The notes below the pieces were generated by a model that saw only the letters and a list, made by a program, of their open reading frames with translations, searched no databases and was not told the DNA's origin. From assembly GCA_015143295.1 (NCBI GenBank), contig CM026556.1:16306547-16370546 (forward strand): DNA of 64,000 bases, given 5' to 3'. This document shows, in pieces, positions 49,015-60,888 of this stretch. Source of the stretch: Tetracentron sinense. Lineage: Eukaryota > Streptophyta > Magnoliopsida > Trochodendrales > Trochodendraceae. A program made the translations under genes and the position numbers. Each line of letters begins with the position of its first letter. Position 1 is the stretch's first letter.

Positions 49015-50238
49015 CTATAGGCCCAGCACTGCTGCATCGAGTGATCCAAGTCTTCCACGGATCTCTGTGGTGAACTCCTGGTGGGATGAAATATGCGTTG
49101 AGAGATCCATCTGCATCTCTCTCATCATTCTGGCTAGATCATCAATCGTGGCCGGAGGTGGATGAGAGGATCCTGTACCAAAATCAGCTTCCTCCTCAAT
49201 ATCTCGAACTGAAGCATGAGAGAAACTCTGAGCGATGGTCTTTTTGTTGATTGGACCTTTCGGATTACGGGTAGGAACTCTAGGAGGAGCAATAATCCCT
49301 TGAGAACCAAGGAGTTTAGTAATCAGTGAACCAAACGAAAGAGCTCCAACAACAGTTTGAGTTTGATGGGCTTGAATCATCAAATCAATTATGTGTGCTG
49401 CAAGGTCAATATCATGTCCACGAAGGAGACTGAATAAAAATCGAGCTCTATCTTCCCTAAGGTCTGCAGTATGAACCTTTGGGTGGATATTGGCACTCAT
49501 TACTAGGTTTACAAGTCTGGCATCCCTAGTGAGTTTTGTTACTTCTATTAAGGAACCAACCCAAAGTGTAGGAGCACCACAAAGAAAGGTGACTACATTG
49601 TTCATAGATTCTTTATCCTCATCTTTCTTGTATTTATAAGGATAATAGGCATCTGGAACTCGAGGACAACCAAGAAATTTAGCAATGACATTTGGATTTA
49701 TCAAAACTGATTGTTCTAAAGATCGAGATTTAAAAGACCAGGTTTTAAAATTGATTTCAGAGAAATTTGAGTAAAATTCCTGGACTAACTGAATAGGAGC
49801 AGGACCGGATAAAGTGAGAAGACCTTCCCAATTACGATCGGTAATGAGCTTAGAAAGGTAATAATCACAAAAATTTGAAATTCTAATGCTCCTTTCAACT
49901 ATAACACCCTTTTTACTAAAATACTCACTATAAAGCTGAGTATCACTAGGGCTAATGAAGGGACCCAATAGAACATTTGAAGATGAACTAGCTTTTCCCT
50001 TTTGTTTCCGGGTTTTATCTGCCAAAGACTTTTGGCGATTTTCAGTAGTAGAATCCACCATTCTACGGATTGGTCGATCCCCTATTGGAATCCCATGTCC
50101 TATTGGAGTGAAGGAAAAGGGCTCTTGGTTTTGTTCATCTTCAGGAGGGTCCTCTTGGTTGTTGAGGACCAACCTTCGGCGTTTGGGAACGCCAGACATG
50201 AGATAGGCTAGAAGGATTAAGGATAAAATGAAAGCCAT
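49015..50238 (-). CDS. Element G ORF3: intact 407-codon protein after pol
   Basis: Open from ATG 50238 to TAG 49015-49017. N-terminus: a short hydrophobic run (FILSLILLAYL) then MSGVPKRRR, so the start could also be the second Met (codon 14); F shows the same hydrophobic leader plus PKRR, favouring the first. The middle (about residues 120-310) has LVQEFYSNFSEINFKTW, LINPNVIAKFLGCPRVP, YYPYKYKKDED, NIHPKVHTADLREDRARF and AHIIDLMIQ, resembling the plant transposon protein domain PF20167 (inferred from memory of its pattern). A coiled coil ends it. Its position matches the env-like ORF of Sireviruses; I see no transmembrane pair, so an envelope role is unsupported. Function unknown. Confidence 0.8.
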   Translation of the reverse strand: MAFILSLILLAYLMSGVPKRRRLVLNNQEDPPEDEQNQEPFSFTPIGHGIPIGDRPIRRMVDSTTENRQKSLADKTRKQKGKASSSSNVLLGPFISPSDTQLYSEYFSKKGVIVERSIRISNFCDYYLSKLITDRNWEGLLTLSGPAPIQLVQEFYSNFSEINFKTWSFKSRSLEQSVLINPNVIAKFLGCPRVPDAYYPYKYKKDEDKESMNNVVTFLCGAPTLWVGSLIEVTKLTRDARLVNLVMSANIHPKVHTADLREDRARFLFSLLRGHDIDLAAHIIDLMIQAHQTQTVVGALSFGSLITKLLGSQGIIAPPRVPTRNPKGPINKKTIAQSFSHASVRDIEEEADFGTGSSHPPPATIDDLARMMREMQMDLSTHISSHQEFTTEIRGRLGSLDAAVLGL

Positions 50239-51636
50239 GGATGAACAGTCGATGCCCTAGATGAGAAATTCAACCTATACGCAAGAAAACGTACAAGGCT
50301 TACCTTTTTGATGCTTGGGAAACCCTTAGATTTGGAGGAGAGGTAACCGAGAGATCGCTCTAGAGTTCAGAGAAGAAGTGAACAGAAAAAAGAGAAATGA
50401 GGGTTTTATAACCCTGTTCACGAAAGACCGATCGATCGGTCTTTAACACTGAGCGATCAGTGGTCTGAAAAAATTTTCAAAAATTTTACTTTTAAAACCA
50501 TTTCTCCCCCTCAACCAATGGTACAGTAAAAACTCATTTTCACCTCAAAATAACCAATTCACCAAAAAATTTGCAATAATTGATTTCATTAAAATCATAA
50601 AGAATATTCACCCAAGAATTGATATATCAAGTACAGTCATAAATAAGGATTATGTAAACAATAATTGATTTTCACAGGTGATTAATTATGGTATTTGCAT
50701 CAAATTCACAATCAGAGTCAAGAAAAAATTAGAAGTAATGTTAGTGTGAAATCAAAATTCATTACTTGACTCTTTGAATTGGTTTCCTTCCTTAAGCTAG
50801 ATTTTGACATTATAGCTCAAATGGGACTCTAAAATTTTCAAAAACTAGTTTTAAAACCAATAAACATCCATACTTATATGATGAGCAATTTTTACCCCAA
50901 ATTTGACTAACAAATTTATTTCATTTCTTTTTCAGTCAAATTGTACTCATTGTGAAAATTCTTTTTGGAGTACACATATATAGTTTTTAGCACACTGGTG
51001 ACTTTCACACAAGTGAGAAGGTAGCTCTTTCTAATGACAGTGGGGGCTTTCACACTAGCAATCCATATAGATACCTATTGTTTGTCTCGGTAGCCATTAC
51101 TCACTGTTTTCATTCACTAGTAGCTATCACACAAACTCACAGGTAGTCCTCTCTATGTCAATAATTTTTATAACTAGGGGGCTCACCTTATGGAATTTTT
51201 TATCACATTGGTTATACTAGATTTGATTAATCTAGGGAACCATATGGTATAATATCAGAACCTTTAAATAGGAACTAATACCATCTAAAGAATCAGTCAG
51301 AGTGCATGTGCAACACATAACATCTTTGTTTACTCAACTCTAACTGAGATTAGTTAGTATGACCAAATTCAATCACAAGATCGAACCAACAGTTGACCTA
51401 TCCTAATTTACTTAATCCTATTAAATATTTATCCTTGGATTATATGTTCAAATATGATTTCAAGGAAATAAATGATGTTTAATACAGGAGTGTAGGTCAA
51501 CCAAACATTCTATTTTTTTTATTTTTTTTTAAATGTTTTTGGATTTTTTTATAAAAAAAAATAAAAATAACAAAAAAATAGCTCTATGACATGAATAGAA
51601 CATGAAGAACACATAGGCTATGAAACAAGTACACCT
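50239..51636 (-). other. G region between pol and ORF3
   Basis: AT-rich, no gene. It has a stray ACCGATCGATCGGT at about 50427-50440 close to the ORF3 start, the conserved post-pol segment at 50996-51150 and a homopolymer-rich stretch near 51512-51575. Confidence 0.6.
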
Positions 51637-53140
51637 TTACTCAACTCCACACAAACCTATGAATTTCCTAAGGAGTTCAAACCTAAGGGAATCTAAGGGT
51701 TTTGTAAGAATGTCCGCAAATTGATTCTCTGTTTGGACATACTCTATAGACACAATCTTTTGCTCAACAAGATCACGGATGAAGTGATGTCTAATGTCTA
51801 TGTGTTTTGTGCGAGAATGTTGAATGGGATTTTTGGAAATATTGATAGCACTTGAATTATCACAATACACAGTCATAGTGCTCTGTTCAATCTCGTAATC
51901 ATTCAACATCTGCTTCATCCACAGAAGTTGAGTGCAATAACTGCCAGCTGCTATGTACTCAGCTTCTGCAGTGGACAATGAAATTGAATTCTGCTTTTTG
52001 CTAAGCCAAGCAACTAAGCAGTTTCCAATATAGAAACATCGTCCTGAGGTGCTCTTCCTATGATCAGCATTTCCGGCCCAATCGGCATCGGAATATCCAA
52101 CTATCGTGGCATTTGTATCAAAAGAATACAAGAGGCCAAATGATAGAGTTCCACTCACATATCGAATGATATGCTTGACTGCAAGCAAGTGAGACTCTTT
52201 TGGGCTCGCTTGATAGCGGGCACATGCACCAACACTAAAGGCTATGTCTGGTCTAGTAGCAGTTAGGTAGAGTAAACTACCAATCATGCTTCTATAAGAA
52301 GTTTGATCAACATCTTTGCCTGAAACATCTTTACTAAGTTTTGTAGTAGAACTCATAGGAGTCCTTACATGCTTAGCAGAGCTCATGCCAAATTTCTTCA
52401 CTAGATTTTTAGCATATTTGATTTGAAATACTGAGATCCCAGAATCCAATTGCTTGATCTGAAGACCAAGGAAGAAACTTAGCTCACCAACTATGCTCAT
52501 TTCAAATTCATTTTTCATTTGTTCAGCAAATGAAAGAGCATGTAAGTCTAATGTGGAACCAAACACTATGTCATCAACATATATCTGGGCGATGACAATA
52601 TCAACTTTCACATTCTTTATGAAAAGGGTTCTGTCTACTCACCCTCTCGAAAATCCGTTTTCCAAGAGATAAGTAGTCAGCCTCTGATACCAAGCTCTTG
52701 GAGCTTGCTTTAAACCATAGAGGGCCCTTTTTAACCGATAGACTTGATCAAGGTGATGTGGATCTTCAAACCCTTTTGGTTGTTCCACATAGACTTCCTC
52801 CTGTAGAATGCCATTTAGAAAGGCACTCTTAACATCCATTTGAAAAAGTTTGAATTTCATATGGCAAGCCACAGCTAGAAGAATTCTTATTGATTCTAGC
52901 CTGGCTACAGGAGCAAAGGTTTCATCGAAGTCAATACCTTCAATTTGGGTGTATCCTTGTGCAACTAACCAAGCCTTATTTCTTATGATAGTACCTTTTT
53001 CATCAGATTTGTTCTTGAAAATCCATTTGGTACCTATCACATTTGTATTGTTAGGCCTAGGTACTAAATACCAAACATCATTCCTAGTAAACTGAAGTAA
53101 CTCTTCTTGCATTGCATTTATCCAATTATCATCTGCAAGA
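51637..53140 (-). pseudogene. Element G RT and RNase H
   Basis: 53151-52639 carries the RT start ([40 protein letters not shown]). A TGA near 52637 replaces the Gly/Arg codon after GFSRG. 52611-51637 continues with the catalytic [18 protein letters not shown], RNase H motifs GYSDADW, STAEAEYIA, DNSSAI and HIDIRHHF, and ends LTKPLDSLRF...GVE. Only the single stop interrupts it. LTR7 sits immediately upstream. Confidence 0.93.
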
Positions 53141-53145
53141 GCTTC

Positions 53146-55616
53146 TGTCACGCCCCAAAATACCCCCTAGGAGTTTAGGGATACTTTAGGTGGACTAAAC
53201 AAACCTGCCAAACCATCCTGTAATGAACAAGATAAATAAGGAAATAAACAATGATAATCAGAGCGCGGAAGCTAAACATAATTTGCGGAAGCGAAAACTA
53301 AAATTTTCTTTTCTTTATAATGATCCAAACTGTAGTATTCCAAGTTAACATGAATACAAAACACGTCTAAGTCTAAGGTGGACAGACCCACCTAACAAAA
53401 TACAAAAGACAAAATACAACTTTGTCTCGCTCAATAGTCATCCCCGTGGGGCCAATGGTCTAAGTCTCTCGCCTCCGCCTGAGGCTCGACTACTAGATCC
53501 TCATAAGGTTCCTCCTCGCCATAGTCCTCCTCTATCCAAGGACCCGGATCACAAATGTCGAGAGGGACTCGAGTACCTGCCGACATGAAAGTACGGCTGA
53601 GCATGGAATACTCAGCGAGTACAAGCCCCTAACTAACAATGGTAATAACGAACAAATAACATATACAAGTGATAGAATAGTACAGATCATAATTATGTAA
53701 AGCAACATAATACGTAAACATTTTATCAAGTCATAATTATTATGAAACTAAAACATGTCTATGCATCATACAATTCCTCTTTGAGTTGTCCTTTCAATAT
53801 TTCTTATGAGCCAGAGGTTAGCACCCGCATATCCCTGGGCTACCAACCTCCTTGACAGTACGATACCTTTCTTATGAGCCAGGGGTTAGCACCCACACAT
53901 CCCTGGGCTACCAACCCCCTTGACAGTACAATACACTTCTTATGAGCCAGAGGCTAGCACCCGCACATCCCTGGGCTACCAGCCTCCTTGACAGTACAAT
54001 ACCTTTCTTATGAGCCAGGGGTTAGCACCCACACATCCCTGGGCTACCAACCCCCTTGACAGTACAATACACTTCTTATGAGCCAGAGGCTAGCACCCGC
54101 ACATCCCTGGGCTACCAGCCTCCTTGACAGTACAATACCTTTCTTATGAGCCAGGGGTTAGCACCCACACATCCCTGGGCTACCAACCCCCTTGACAGTA
54201 TCATTTCCTTTTCTTATGAGCCAGAGGTTAGCACCCTTAACCGGGGCTACCAACCTCCTTGACAATATCATTTCCTTTTCTTATGAGCCAGAGGTTAGCA
54301 CCCTTAACCGGGGCTACCAACCTCCTTGACAATATCATTTCCTTTTCTTATGAGCCAGAGGTTAGCACCCTTAACCGGGGCTACCAACCTCCTTGACAAT
54401 ATCATCCATCTACATAAGTGCTCGTGCATAGCAATCGTGAAATTATGATGACATATAGCATTTTAACAATTTCCAACTCACATGAGAATTTAAGAAGCGA
54501 AATAACACATGCATCCAACTTGCCAAATGGGGAACATTTATGTGACTCATGCTTTCAAATCTTAGTTTATTCATGCATTCTATCAAACATGTGGTATTCA
54601 ACCTTTTTACCTTTAGTTATTTCATATTTTCTCATTCGAACCTTTCATCAAACATTTGGGGTGTGTTCATTATGCGTAATATGCCCTTCCACCATTTTTC
54701 CCATCATTCAACACATCACAACATGGCATCCAATTGCCTCCACTCCTCATCCATTCATACATTCCACCATTTGTTTGTATTATCTTGTTTTTGTTTTAGG
54801 GATTTAGCGTATACCAACACAAGAGAGCAATGGGAAAGATCTAACACATATTTACTTAGAAAAGATCCTAGGTTATTACCAAAGTAACTAGGAAGAGTAT
54901 ACTAACCTTGAAAAGGGAAAGGAAAATCCTTGAGGATGATGTAGAAACGCTGCCCTAGCTTGGAAGAGGTACTCCACACGAGCTTGAGGTTGGATTTGGA
55001 GAATCCAAGCCTTTAGAACGGTTCTAGGGTTCTAAAACCCTTGATTCTCTCAAGTGGAAAACCCTAGATGTAAATCCCCCTTCTCTTCTCTTCTTCTCTC
55101 TCAAAAACCTTCTAAGTGAGGTGAATGAAGCCCTAAAGGCTCGGGCAAGCCCTTATGGGTAAGGGTTAACACCCAAAAGATGAAAACGCCCTTACTAAAA
55201 ATTCTGCAAAACTCGATAGACCGAGCGATCGGTGCCTATGACCGATCGATCGGTTGCCTACCGAGCGATCGGTGTTATTGACCGATCGACCGGTCAAAAA
55301 CTCGCTCTCTGGAAAATTTCCCCATACAAAATTTCTGACCGTGCGATAGCTACCGATCGATCGGTTATGGACCGATCGATCGCTGACTGGATCGAGCGAT
55401 CGGTGCTCTGTATGTCTGGACTGTTTTGACCATATCTTTTGACTCGCTCGTCGGATTTCGATGATTCAACTTGCGTTGGATCCGTCTTTCGAAAACGAAC
55501 ATTTCTGACGCTTCAGAATTTCCGATTTCTCCCTTATTTATTAATTAGACTACAAAAATGGCCAATTAGCTACGAGGGTGCTATTCATTAAGGATGAAAA
55601 AGTTCGGGGTACTACA
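53146..55616 (-). mobile_element. LTR7: Tekay-like solo LTR (2471 bp)
   Basis: TGTCACGCCCC...GGGGTACTACA with TSD GCTTC (53141-53145, 55617-55621). It disrupts G pol between integrase and RT. Stem-loop 53591-53622, hairpin array 53801-54400, palindrome module 55220-55403. TATA position degenerate. Confidence 0.95.
53801..54400 (-). repeat. Tandem hairpin array of LTR7 (9 units)
   Basis: Units of ~60-66 bp: TTCTTATGAGCCA, an arm, AGCACCC, a variable centre, GGGCTACC, the matching arm, CTTGACA. Arms occur as GAGGTT/AACCTC, GGGGTT/AACCCC and GAGGCT/AGCCTC, each pair complementary in its own unit. Confidence 0.9.
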
Positions 55617-55621
55617 GCTTC

Positions 55622-56414
55622 AGCTACATTCTTGGGTTCAAAAGATGAAGTATAGCAAATGTAGCTAACTTCATTTTCAATTTGTTTCCTCGTTCTCACT
55701 CCACTTTCAAGATCACCAATTATATCAGTGGGGGAGTGAGGACTCATGACCCTAGAATGTGTAGGTTTTGATGGAGATGATTGCTTATTAATAAGTGGAG
55801 TTGAAACATTTTCAACATTTTCATTTTCAGCACTTTCATCATCCTCAAGTTGCACATTTTCAACACCGGAGTCATCCACAACTACATTTATGGATTCCAT
55901 AATCGTAGAGGTTCTCAAGTTGTACACTCGATAAGCTCTACTGTTGGTGGAATATCCAAGAAATATCCCTTCATCACTTCAGGATTCAAATTTGCCCAGT
56001 TGCTCTCTATCCTTAAGGATATAGCATTTACTTCCGAATTCTCGAAAGTACTTGACACTGGGTTTCTTGTTATTCCACAACTCATATGGGGTTTTCCTTG
56101 TTCCAGGTCTTACAAAAACTCTATTAACTATATAGCAAGCAGTGTTAACTGCCTCAGCCCAGAAATGAGAAGCTAGATTGTTGCTATGAATCATAACTCT
56201 AGCCATCTCTTGGAGAACCCTGTTCTTCCTCTCTACTACACCATTCTGCTGAGGTGTAATAGGTGCAGAAAATTCATGTTTGATACGCGACTCATCACAA
56301 AAGTCGTTGTACTTAGAGTTTTCAAACTCCTTTCCATGATCACTTCGAATTCGAGTGATTGGGCATCTTTTCTCATTTTGAATTTTCACGCAAATACTTT
56401 TAAAATTGTCAAAA
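55622..56414 (-). pseudogene. Element G integrase C-terminal part and linker
   Basis: 55979-56425: rve core with [37 protein letters not shown] and the C-terminal [19 protein letters not shown]; a TGA near 55978 sits where F has Arg (CGA-to-TGA type). 55622-55927: acidic linker to RT. It is cut off from its N-terminal part by LTR8. Confidence 0.9.
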
Positions 56415-56419
56415 GCATC

Positions 56420-58828
56420 TGTCACGCCCCAAAATACCCCCTAGGAGTTTAGGGATACTTTAGGTAGACTATACAAACCTGCCAAACCATCCTGTGACGA
56501 ACAAGATAAATAAGGTACTAAACAATGATAATCAGAGCGCGGAAGCTAAACATAATTTGCGGAAGCGAAAGCTAAAATTTTCCTTTCTTTATAATGATCC
56601 AAAATGTAGTATTCCAAGTTAACATAAATACAAAACACGTCTCAGTCTAAGGTGGACAGGCCCACCTAACAAAATACAAAAGACAAAATACAACTCTGTC
56701 TCGCTCAATAGCCATCCCCGTGGGGCCAGTGGTCTAAGTCTCTCGCCTCCGCCTGAGGCTCGACTACTAGATCCTCATAAGGTTCCTCATCGCCATAGTC
56801 CTCCTCTATCCAAGGACCCGGATCACAAATGTCGAGAGAGACTCGGGTACCTGCCGACATGAAAGTACGGCTGAGCATGGAATACTCAGCGAGTACAAGC
56901 CCTTAACAAACAATGGTAATAACGAACAACATCATATACAAGTAATGGGAGGAGTATAGTTCATAATCATTTCTAGCAACCTCATACATAAACATTTTAT
57001 CAAGTCATAATTATTATGCAACTAAAACATGTCTATGCATCATACAATTCCTCTTTGAGTTGTCCTTTTAATATTTCTTATGAGCCAGAGGTTTGCACCC
57101 GCATATCCCTGGGCTACCAACCTCCTTGACAGTACAATACCTTTCTTATGAGCCAGGGGTTAGCACCCGCACATCCCTGGGCTACCAACCCCCTTGACAG
57201 TACAATACCTTTCTTATGAGCCAGGGGTTAGCACCCGCACATCCCTGGGCTACCAACCCCCTTGACAGTACAATACCTTTCTTATGAGCCAGGGGTTAGC
57301 ACCCGCACATCCCTGGGCTACCAACCCCCTTGACAGTACATTACCCTTCTTATGAGCCAGAGGTTAGCACCCTTAACCGGGGCTACCAACCTCCTTGACA
57401 ATATCATTTCCTTTCTTATGAGCCAGAGGTTAGCACCCTTAACCGGGGCTACCAACCTCCTTGACAGTGCAACATTTCCGAGTCCTTTCTTATGAGCCAG
57501 GGGTTAGCACCCGCACATCCCTGGGCTACCAACCCCCTTGACAATACAATACGTTTCTTATGAGCCAGAGGTTAGCACCCGCATAATCCTGGGCTACCAA
57601 CCTCCTTGACAATATCCTCCATCTACATATGTGCTCGTGCATAGAAATCGTGAAATTATGATGACATATAGCATTTTAACAATTCCCAACTCACATGAGA
57701 ATTTAAGAAGCGAAATAAACACATGCATACAACTTACCAAATGGGGAACATTTATGTGACTCATGCTTTCAAATCTTAGTTTATTCATGCATTCTATCAA
57801 ACATGTGGTATTCAACCTTTTTACCTTTAGTTATTTCATATTTTCTCATTCGAACATTTCATCAAACACTTGGGGTGTATTCATTATGCGTAATATGCCC
57901 TTCCACCATTTTTCCCATCATTCAACACATCGCAACATGGCATCCAATCGCCTCCACTCCTCATCCATTCATACATTCCACCATTTGTTTGTATTATCTT
58001 ATTTATGTTTTAGGGATTTAGCATATACCAACACAAGGGAGCAATGGGGAAGATCCAACACATTTTCTTAGAAAAAAATCCTAGGTTATTACCAAAGTAA
58101 CTAGGAAGAGTGTACTAACCTTGAAAAGGGAAAGAAAATCCTTGAGGATGATGTAGAAACGCTGCCCTAGCTTGGACGAGGTACTCCACACGAGCTTGAG
58201 GTTGGATTTGGAGAATCCAAGCCTTTAGAACGGTTCTAGGGTTCTAAAACCCTTGATTCTCTCAAGTGGAAAACCCTAGATGTAAATCCCCCTTCTCTTC
58301 TCTTCTTCTCTCTCAAAACCTTCTAAGTGAGGTGAATGAGGGCTCAAAGGGTCGAGCAAACCCTTATGGGTAAGGGTTTAACGCCCAAAAGATGAAAACG
58401 CCCTTACTGAAATTTCTGCAAAAACGCGAAGACCGAGCGATCGGTGGTTATGACCGATCGATCGGTTGCCTACCGAGCGATCGGTGTTATTGACCGATCG
58501 ATCGGTCAAAAACTCACTCTCTGGAAAATTTTCCCATACAAAATTTCTGACCGTGCGATAGCTACCGATCGATCGGTTATGGACCGATCGATCGCTGACT
58601 GGACCGAGCGATCGGTGCTCTGTATGTCTGGACTGTTTTGACCATATCCTTTGACTCGCTCTTCGGATTTCGACGATTCAACTTGCGTTGGATCCGTCTT
58701 TCGAAAACGAACATTTCTGACATTTCGGAATTTCCGATTTCTCCTTTATTTATTAATTAGACTACAAAAATGGCCAATTAGCTATGAAGGTGCTATTCAT
58801 TAAGGATGAAAAAGTCCGGGGTGCTACA
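56420..58828 (-). mobile_element. LTR8: Tekay-like solo LTR (2409 bp)
   Basis: TGTCACGCCCC...GGGGTGCTACA with TSD GCATC (56415-56419, 58829-58833). It is close in sequence to LTR7. Stem-loop 56865-56896, hairpin array 57075-57613 (nine units with GGGGTT/AACCCC or GAGGTT/AACCTC arms), palindrome module 58432-58616. Confidence 0.95.
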
Positions 58829-58833
58829 GCATC

Positions 58834-60888
58834 GGATTTCTCTCTTATAAATGACACCCATGACATTCTTGAGAAATCATCAACCATGACTAGGATGTAT
58901 CGCTTTCCACCTAGGCTTTCAGTTCTTGTAGGACCCATAAGATCCATATGAATTAATTCCAGTGGATATGACGTAGCAATACTTGAAGTCTTCTTATGTG
59001 GGGTTCTAATTTGTTTACCAATTTGGCATGGCCCACACACAGCAGTAGAAGGCTTTCCTAGTTTGGGAACACCTCTTACAAGCTCTTGCTTAGAGATTTT
59101 ACATAGGTCTTTGAAGTTCATGTGACCTAGTCTTCGGTGCCACAAATCAACCTCCTCAATTTTAGTCTTATAACAGACATTTGAGGGATTAGGACTGGGA
59201 ATTAAGCCGTAGCAATTGTCAGTGGTTCTCAACCCTTCTAGAACACACTTACCTTTACCATTAATGACTAAGCATTTATTTTGGGTAAAGTGCACAGCAT
59301 GGTTATCATCACATAGTTGACTTATGCTAATTAAATTAGCTTTCAGTCCTTCAACAAACAAGGCATCTTTCAATTTTGGTATGCCCAGTGAATCGATGAT
59401 ACCCTTCCCTTTGACTAAAGACTTACTTCCATCACCAAATGTAACAGTCTCATCTGGACAGTCCTCAAATTGAGTAAATAAGGACTTGTTACCTGTCATA
59501 TGCCGAGAACACCCACTGTCGAAGTACCACATTTCTGTGTTTTGGGCTTTCAAGGTAGTGTGAATGACGAAGCACTTAAGGTCATCCTTTCTTACATACA
59601 CAGTCTTTAAACTTTGTTTAGATCTTTGATCATTAAACTGTGTATTAGAAACCTTTTTCCTTTTGGTCCTCCTTGACCTTTTCCTGTTTTGTTCAGTTCT
59701 AGCTTTTTGATTAGTCAAATTCTTTCCTCTTGAATAATCATTTGGAATAAATTGACCAGTTCTTGTCATAGAGATTTGAGCAATTCTATTAACATCTTCG
59801 CTCAATATTCTAGACTTTTCAGCCAGAACCTGAATCTGCCTTTGAAGAGTCCCTTGACTTTGATTTTGGTTCCATGAACCATTTCGGGGAGCTCTCCTAA
59901 AAGCATTACAATTTGGTAGAATGTGACCTCTCACACCACAAAAATGACATGTGGGTATGAATCTTGGGAGAGGAGGAGGATTTCTTCTAAAAGGAATTTG
60001 ATTCCTCATAGCATTCACTCTAGGAGCTGTATTTCTAAGCTTTACAAAATTTGTATAAGCCTTAGTACTTGATGTAGAAGGTAGATTCACTTTAGGATCA
60101 GAATGTATTGGCTCAAACACTGCACTAGCCATTGTACCAACAGCTAAAGGACCAGCTGGTGTGTCAGCATGTCCTATCCCAGATCTACTCGAATTTGACC
60201 CATATTTTCTAACTAATTCATCTAGGCAGCTAGTGTTACCAAACATTCTTACTTCTTTTTCAAGAGTATAGACCTTCTGAATCAAGTCAGTCTTGTCTTT
60301 AAGGGTAATTTGATGTTCTTTTTCAAGAAATTTCACCTTATCAACAAGAGAGTCTTTAAAAGTTTCCAGCTCCATTTGCAGATTTCTTAACTCTTCAAAT
60401 TCTTTCATGGAAGTGTCTCTTTCAACTTCTAATTTTCTGACCACATTAGTCAATGAGACATTCTCTTCCAAAAGACATTGAACTTTCATAACAAATGCTT
60501 CTTTTTCATTTTCCAACTGACTAACTAGAGCCCTCTTCTCTTCTGCTACTAGTTTACAAGTATCTCTTTCATTTTGAATGATTTTGAGTTTTTTGCTCAA
60601 AGAGATTTTTGTTTTAGTCAGCTTCAAATTTTCAGCATACAACTTATCATAAGTTGTTTTCAAATCTTCATCACTTTCAGAGTCAGTTTGACTCTTCTGT
60701 ATGTCATCACTAGACTCAGTATGAACACTCTCATCACTTCTATCCTTTTCATCAACCGCAGAGGTAGTCTCAAGAATCCCAGAAAGGGAAACAGTGAAAG
60801 CCGTATGATTTCCAGTATCTTCACTTGAAGAGGAACTGTCCGATTCTTCATTCTCAGAATCATTGTCATCCCAACAGGCATTCATCAC
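58834..60888 (-). pseudogene. Element G Gag C-terminus, protease, start of integrase
   Basis: One open frame: acidic Ser-rich stretch, a coiled coil of ~150 residues (KTKISLSKKLKIIQNERDTC onward), second knuckle CHFCGVRGHILPNC, basic segment, aspartic protease WYFDSGCSRHMTGNKSLF, pre-integrase [14 protein letters not shown] with CGPCQ, and integrase start [16 protein letters not shown] with MVDDFSR. It is cut by LTR8 after IREKSDA; the residues read beyond are LTR sequence. Confidence 0.93.

Noticed and set aside
49015-50238. ORF3 of G as a retroviral-type envelope gene
   Set aside because: The position fits, but there is no clear signal peptide plus transmembrane anchor, no cysteine pattern, and the central part looks like a plant transposon protein domain.
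53801-54400. CRISPR-like array (regular direct repeats)
   Set aside because: There are no unique spacers; the whole unit repeats and lies inside a plant LTR.
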